Shown here piece after piece: positions 5,178-9,127 of a DNA stretch of 9,127 nucleotides. Below the pieces are notes generated by a model, which was not told the origin of the DNA, did no database searches, and was given only the letters and a program-made list of their open reading frames with translations. Both the position numbers and the translations under genes were made by a program. Source of the DNA: Gammaproteobacteria bacterium (GTDB taxonomy: Bacteria; Pseudomonadota; Gammaproteobacteria; Methylococcales; Methylomonadaceae); NCBI GenBank assembly GCA_024511045.1, contig JANEMG010000073.1, positions 1 to 9,127 of the forward strand, given 5' to 3'. Position 1 is the first letter of the stretch. The number at the start of each line of letters is the position of its first letter.

Positions 5178-6269
5178 TTACAGCCGATCCAGTATTGCCG
5201 ACTTCACCGCATCCAGATTGGCATCGATGGTAATGGGTTTTTCGGTGCACTGGCGGATGGCAGTATCCGGATCCTTCAGTCCATTGCCGGTCAGGGTGCA
5301 GATGATTTTGCTGCCCTCGGGAATGTTGCCTTCGGCCAGATCATGCAACGCACCGGCCAGGGACGTTGCCGATGCCGGTTCACAAAAGATACCCTCCTGG
5401 GATGCCAGCAGCTTCTGGGCATCGAGAATCTGCTGATCGGTGAAGCTTTTGAACCAGCCGCCCGACTCCTTCTGCGCAGCCCAGGCATAGTCCCAGGACT
5501 GCGGGTGACCGATGCGTATCGCCGTGGCGATGGTTTCCGGATTGTCGATCATTTTTCCGGCTATGAAGGGCGCCGCGCCGGCAGCCTGATAGCCGCACAT
5601 CACCGGCCGTGAATCCACCACTGCCGGCAGCGCATCAGTGCTGGATGCGTATTCCCTGTAACCCTGCCAGTAGGCGGTAATATTGCCGGCATTGCCCACC
5701 GGCAGACAATGGTAGTCGGGGGCGCAGCCTAGTTCGTCGATGATTTCGAAGGCGGCGGTTTTCTGCCCTTCGATACGATAGGGATTGATGGAATTGACGA
5801 TGGTCACGGGCGCGTGGTCGACGATTTCCTTGACCAGTTGCATGCCGTCGTCGAAATTGCCCCGGATCTGCATGATCAGCGCCCCGTACAGCATGGTCTG
5901 GGCGAGCTTCCCCAGGGCTATCTTGCCTTCCGGGATCAGCACGAAGGCGCTGATCCCGGCCCGCGCCGCGTAGGCTGCCGCGGATGCCGAAGTATTGCCG
6001 GTGGACGCGCAGATGATTGCCCGGCTGCCTTCTTCCACGGCCTTGGTCACCGCCATGGTCATGCCCCGGTCCTTGAAGGAACCGGTCGGATTCAGGCCTT
6101 CGAATTTGACGTAAAGTTGGACATCTTTTCCAATCACACCCGGTATGTTGCGCAGCCGGATCAATGGCGTATTGCCTTCCGCCAGACTGATCAGCGGTGT
6201 GTCGTCAGCGACTGGCAGCCTTTCCCTGTAGCGTTCGATCAAGCCGGAGTATTTGTTTTTCAATGCCAT
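5178..6269 (-). CDS. thrC: Threonine synthase
   Basis: A 363-residue PLP enzyme of fold type II, the short class of threonine synthases. It converts O-phosphohomoserine and water to threonine and phosphate, the last step of threonine synthesis, in the cytoplasm. Visible landmarks: EGNTPLIRL at 31-39, the PLP lysine K66 in PTGSFKDRGM (61-70), CASTGNTSASAA (87-98), the phosphate-binding loop PVGNAGN at 190-196, CEPASATSLAG (296-306), and LTGNGLKD at 326-333. The start is ATG 6269, 9 nt after the hom stop; no clear Shine-Dalgarno is seen, so translational coupling to hom is likely. Transcription ends at the hairpin at 5040-5077. The homoserine kinase gene (thrB) is not in the window. Confidence 0.97.
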   Translation of the reverse strand: MALKNKYSGLIERYRERLPVADDTPLISLAEGNTPLIRLRNIPGVIGKDVQLYVKFEGLNPTGSFKDRGMTMAVTKAVEEGSRAIICASTGNTSASAAAYAARAGISAFVLIPEGKIALGKLAQTMLYGALIMQIRGNFDDGMQLVKEIVDHAPVTIVNSINPYRIEGQKTAAFEIIDELGCAPDYHCLPVGNAGNITAYWQGYREYASSTDALPAVVDSRPVMCGYQAAGAAPFIAGKMIDNPETIATAIRIGHPQSWDYAWAAQKESGGWFKSFTDQQILDAQKLLASQEGIFCEPASATSLAGALHDLAEGNIPEGSKIICTLTGNGLKDPDTAIRQCTEKPITIDANLDAVKSAILDRL

Positions 6270-6278
6270 GATTTGTTT

Positions 6279-7589
6279 TTATCCCAATGTTTCGACGCGG
6301 ATCCGGGTCACTTTGCCCGTTATGGTCGCTAAATTTTCTATTTCCGATATTGCCGCATTCATTTCCCTTTCCAGCGTTTTTTGCGTCAGCATGATCACCG
6401 GCAGCGTCGTTTCCCCGGCAACCGGCTCTTTCTGGATGATCGCTTCGATGCTGATGTGATGGTCGGCGAGTATTCGTGTGATATCGGCCAGCACGCCGGG
6501 TCTGTCTTCGGCCTGCAGACGCAGATAATAGGCCGTTTCCACCCGCTCCATGGGCAGCACCGGAATATCTGCCAGGGCATCGGGCTGGAAGGCCAGGTGC
6601 GGGACCCGGTTTTCCGGATCGCTGGTCAGCACCCTGACCACGTCGATGACATCGGCGACCACCGCCGATGCCGTCGGATCGGCTCCGGCTCCGGTGCCAT
6701 AGTACAGAGTGGGGCCGACGGCATCACCTTTCACAAGCACCGCATTCATTACCCCGTCGACATTGGCGATCAGGCGCCTCTCCGGAATCAGGGTCGGATG
6801 CACGCGCAATTCGATGCCGGCAGCGGTTTTTCGAGAAATACCCAGATGTTTGATGCGGTAACCCAGTTGCTCGGCGTAGGTGACATCTGAGCGGGTTATT
6901 TCGGCAATGCCTGCGGTATACACCTTGTCGAACTGCAGCGGGATGCCGAAGGCGATCGACGCCAGAATGGTCAATTTGTGGGCGGCATCGATGCCTTCCA
7001 CATCGAACGTCGGATCCGCCTCGGCATAACCCAGCTGCTGCGCCTCGGCCAGCACATCGGCGAAATCACGGCCCTTGTCGCGCATTTCCGTAAGAATGAA
7101 GTTGCCGGTGCCATTGATGATGCCCGCCAGCCATTCGATCTGATTGCCGCTGAGTCCCTCCCGCAGCGCCTTGATGATTGGTATGCCACCGGCAACCGCC
7201 GCTTCAAAGGCAATCATCACGCCAGCGGCGCTGGCCTTGTCGAAGATCTCGTTGCCGTGCAATGCAATCAATGCCTTGTTCGCGGTCACCACATGCTTGC
7301 CATTGGCTATCGCCTGCAGCACCAGGTCCTTGGCCAGCGTATCGCCGCCAATCAGTTCCAGAACGATAGCGATTTCGGGATCGGCAATGATTTGATAAGG
7401 ATCGGTGGTCAGAACGATTTCCCGGGTGTCGCAATTGCGCTGCCGTTGCAGATCTCTCGCCGAAGCCCGGGTAACGATGATTTCCCGTCCTGCCCGGCGG
7501 GCAATCTCTGCGGCATTACGCTTCAGGACATTGACTGCCCCTGCACCGACCGTGCCCAAACCCAACACGCCAATGTTAACCGGTTTCAA
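6279..7589 (-). CDS. hom: Homoserine dehydrogenase with C-terminal ACT domain
   Basis: A 436-residue monofunctional homoserine dehydrogenase, reducing aspartate semialdehyde to homoserine with NAD(P)H. Order: Rossmann nucleotide-binding motif GLGTVGAG at 10-17; VTANKAL (101-107) with conserved K105; family signature GIINGTGNFILTEM around 156-169; DPTFDVEGIDAAHKL at 192-206 with K205; and an ACT domain from about 353 (YYLRLQAEDRPGVLADI) to 430, expected to bind threonine for feedback inhibition. It is not fused to aspartokinase, unlike enteric ThrA. The start is TTG 7589: AGGAG lies 6 nt upstream and MKPVNIGVLGLGTVG is the expected N-terminus; no in-frame ATG fits. It lies 64 bases after the aminotransferase stop and 9 before thrC. 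Confidence 0.97.
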   Translation of the reverse strand: MKPVNIGVLGLGTVGAGAVNVLKRNAAEIARRAGREIIVTRASARDLQRQRNCDTREIVLTTDPYQIIADPEIAIVLELIGGDTLAKDLVLQAIANGKHVVTANKALIALHGNEIFDKASAAGVMIAFEAAVAGGIPIIKALREGLSGNQIEWLAGIINGTGNFILTEMRDKGRDFADVLAEAQQLGYAEADPTFDVEGIDAAHKLTILASIAFGIPLQFDKVYTAGIAEITRSDVTYAEQLGYRIKHLGISRKTAAGIELRVHPTLIPERRLIANVDGVMNAVLVKGDAVGPTLYYGTGAGADPTASAVVADVIDVVRVLTSDPENRVPHLAFQPDALADIPVLPMERVETAYYLRLQAEDRPGVLADITRILADHHISIEAIIQKEPVAGETTLPVIMLTQKTLEREMNAAISEIENLATITGKVTRIRVETLG

Positions 7590-7595
7590 ATTCGA

Positions 7596-7600
7596 CTCCT
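7596..7600 (-). promoter_or_regulatory. Shine-Dalgarno of hom, fixing its TTG start
   Basis: AGGAG on the minus strand sits 6 nt before TTG at 7589. It decides the start, because no ATG or GTG lies at a suitable position. Confidence 0.8.
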
Positions 7601-7652
7601 AAAAGATAACAAAAACATCTGCTGAATCAGCGCCGCTCCCGCGCGAACGGCC

Positions 7653-7658
7653 ATTATA
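7653..7658 (-). promoter_or_regulatory. Possible internal -10 box overlapping the aminotransferase stop
   Basis: A perfect TATAAT on the minus strand overlaps the TAA stop at 7656-7654. No good -35 lies 16-18 bases upstream, so an extra promoter for hom-thrC is only a possibility. Confidence 0.25.
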
Positions 7659-8838
7659 CCGCCTTGTCACGCTTCAGCATATCACGAATGCCGCGAATCG
7701 CCTGGCGGGTCCGATGCTCATTCTCGATCAGACTGAAGCGCACATGGTCATCGCCATGCTGGCCAAAACCGATACCCGGCGATACCGCCACTTTCGCATC
7801 GGCAAGCAGCTTCTTGGCGAATTCCAGCGACCCCATGGCGCGGTATCGTTCAGGGATAGGCGCCCAGACAAACATCGTCGCGCGCGGTTTTTCCACGGGC
7901 CATCCGGCGCTGGCCAGACCGTCGCAGAGCACATCGCGCCGGCTTTTGTAGGTATCGCAGATCTCCTGTACGCAATCCTGTGGTCCTTCCAGGGCGGTGA
8001 TCGCCGCCACCTGGATGGGCGTGAACATACCATAGTCCAGATAGGACTTTATCCGCGTCAAAGCCGATACCAGCTGCTCATTGCCGCACATGAAACCCAC
8101 CCGCCAACCGGGCATATTGTAACTCTTCGACAAGGAAAAAAACTCCACGGCAACATCGGTCGCGCCTTTGACCTGCAGTATCGAGGGAGCTTTGTAGCCA
8201 TCGAAGACAATATCGGCATAGGCGATGTCGTGCACCACCCAGATACTGTATTCTCTGGCAACCTCGATGATTTTTTCAAAAAATTCCAGCTCGATGCATT
8301 GCGTGGTGGGATTGGCGGGAAAGTTCAGAACCAGCATTTTCGGCCTAGGCCAGGAATCGATGATGGCCTTGTGCAGTTCCTCGAAAAAATCCACCCCCGG
8401 CACCAGCGGCACATGCCGGAGATCCGCCCCGGCGATGACCACACCATAGGGATGTATCGGATAGGCCGGATTGGGTACCAGTACCACGTTACCCGGCCCC
8501 AGCGTCGCCAGCGTCAGATGCGCCAGTCCCTCCTTGGAGCCGATCGTGACGATGGCCTGGGTTTCCGGGTCCAGATCGACGTCGAAGCGTTTCTTGTACC
8601 AGGAACAGATGGCCTTGCGCAGTCTAGGTACCCCCTTGGACATCGAATAGCGATGCGTATTCTCCCGGATCGTCGCTTCGACCATTTTGTCGACGATATG
8701 CCTGGGCGTGGGCTGGTCGGGATTGCCCATGCCAAAATCGATGATGTCCTCTCCCGCGGCTCTGGCCTTTGCCTTCAACTCATTGACGATATTGAATACA
8801 TAGGGTGGCAAACGACTGATTCTGTGAAACTGTTCCAT
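7654..8838 (-). CDS. alaC: AlaC-type class I/II aminotransferase (alanine/aspartate family)
   Basis: A 394-residue PLP aminotransferase of fold type I, the AlaC (YfdZ) group that transfers amino groups between glutamate and pyruvate. Landmarks: LPPYVFNIVNELK near the N-terminus, DFGMGNPDQPTP (34-45), RYSMSKGVPRLRKAI (63-77), NPAYPIHPYG (123-132), NFPANPTTQC at 172-181, D204 in HDIAYADI for the PLP ring nitrogen, the Schiff-base K238 in SLSKSYNMPGWRVGF, and the C-terminal HVRFSLIEN whose Arg binds the substrate carboxylate. It is first in a minus-strand operon with hom and thrC; this pairing recurs in beta- and gammaproteobacteria. A role with aspartate-family substrates is therefore conceivable, and the symbol is less certain than the family. 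ATG 8838 has only a weak AAGAG upstream. Confidence 0.88.
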   Translation of the reverse strand: MEQFHRISRLPPYVFNIVNELKAKARAAGEDIIDFGMGNPDQPTPRHIVDKMVEATIRENTHRYSMSKGVPRLRKAICSWYKKRFDVDLDPETQAIVTIGSKEGLAHLTLATLGPGNVVLVPNPAYPIHPYGVVIAGADLRHVPLVPGVDFFEELHKAIIDSWPRPKMLVLNFPANPTTQCIELEFFEKIIEVAREYSIWVVHDIAYADIVFDGYKAPSILQVKGATDVAVEFFSLSKSYNMPGWRVGFMCGNEQLVSALTRIKSYLDYGMFTPIQVAAITALEGPQDCVQEICDTYKSRRDVLCDGLASAGWPVEKPRATMFVWAPIPERYRAMGSLEFAKKLLADAKVAVSPGIGFGQHGDDHVRFSLIENEHRTRQAIRGIRDMLKRDKAV

Positions 8839-8891
8839 GAGCGCTCTTGGTTGGGACTGCGTCCGGACTGGGAATTTGAGAAAATCTTGTC

Positions 8892-8920
8892 AATCTACTG
8901 GCTTTAGCCACTGTTGTCAA
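8892..8920 (-). promoter_or_regulatory. Sigma70-type promoter of the alaC-hom-thrC operon
   Basis: On the minus strand a perfect -35 TTGACA (8920-8915) is followed after exactly 17 bases by TAGATT (8897-8892; 4 of 6 to TATAAT). Transcription would start near 8885, giving a leader of about 47 bases. The spacer contains the palindrome TGGCTAAAGCCA. A second TTGACA (8893-8888) lacks a good -10. No attenuator or leader peptide is seen. Confidence 0.6.
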
Positions 8921-9127
8921 ATTGACTCAGCCGGATCTTTCCGCTTTATCAATGCCATTTACTTTGGAGCCCACGCATGGAAAATGTTAAAATCGGCGTA
9001 GTCTAATCGCTCTGTACATGACAAAAAAATTATCGAGCACACAACGACAGATTATTACAAACTGGGTCTGGAAGGCTTGGTCGCAGTATTGAAATCATTA
9101 TCAACAGTAGTTTTTTGGATGTCGTAA
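8921..9127. other. Stretch upstream of alaC with no supported gene
   Basis: The stretch holds only short frames. On the plus strand TTGGAG and TAAAAT, 17 bases apart (8965-8993), form a possible divergent promoter. ATG 8977 opens a 9-codon frame (MENVKIGVV) after a GGAG; ATG 9018 opens a 24-codon frame (MTKKLSSTQRQII...). Another frame, without a start, ends at a TAA on the last three bases. By hand count, 48 of the last 127 bases are G or C, lower than the neighbouring genes. It may be intergenic DNA, a decayed gene or the 5' end of something outside. Confidence 0.4.

Noticed and set aside
7714..8907. 397-codon plus-strand frame opposite the aminotransferase
   Set aside because: It mirrors the minus-strand gene with high-GC codon shadowing and shows no family motifs; the aminotransferase has all catalytic residues.
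8977..9006. Nine-codon frame MENVKIGVV, similar to a homoserine dehydrogenase N-terminus
   Set aside because: Too short to support; the likeness to the start of hom is only a few residues and could be chance.

Overview
The window reads as a chromosomal stretch from a non-enteric gammaproteobacterium with moderately high GC. The gene families, the yciB-yciI-bolA-ppiC order, and the pairing of a monofunctional ACT-type homoserine dehydrogenase with threonine synthase and recJ all fit such a genome. The species cannot be named from the sequence alone.

Layout. On the plus strand, 138-2699 holds a small frameshifted gene followed by a tight operon: yciB (membrane protein), a YciI-like protein, a BolA-family protein and a parvulin-type peptidyl-prolyl isomerase lipoprotein. 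It ends at a strong hairpin terminator (about 2721-2756). Convergent to it on the minus strand are recJ (3090-4835), thrC (5178-6269), hom (6279-7589) and an AlaC-type aminotransferase (7654-8838). hom and thrC are 9 nt apart and follow the aminotransferase, so alaC-hom-thrC is probably one operon from a good sigma70 promoter at 8892-8920. recJ is separated from thrC by two minus-strand terminators (5040-5077 and 4883-4912). The last ~200 bases hold no convincing gene and become AT-rich.

The main discovery lies in the two intergenic gaps. Both contain a related non-coding mobile element with GTAAC termini and a perfect 8-bp target-site duplication. Element A (2759-2902, 144 bp) has 10-bp perfect terminal inverted repeats, is flanked by TTTCGTTT on both sides, and sits at the end of the U-tract of the ppiC/recJ terminator. 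Element B (5005-5038) is only 34 bp, is flanked by GAAAAAAG on both sides, and abuts the U-tract of the thrC terminator. B matches one end of A at 31 of 34 positions, so A looks like two B-like units in inverted orientation around a ~63-bp core. That core carries two CAGGGATG motifs in hairpin-loop positions. GTAA ends with 8-bp duplications are the hallmark of IS66-family transposition, so these are plausibly IS66-mobilised MITEs that prefer terminator tails. No transposase lies in the window.

Other notable points: an open frame that falsely fuses a frameshifted upstream gene to yciB, a TTG start for hom, and a small island between two minus-strand terminators upstream of recJ.
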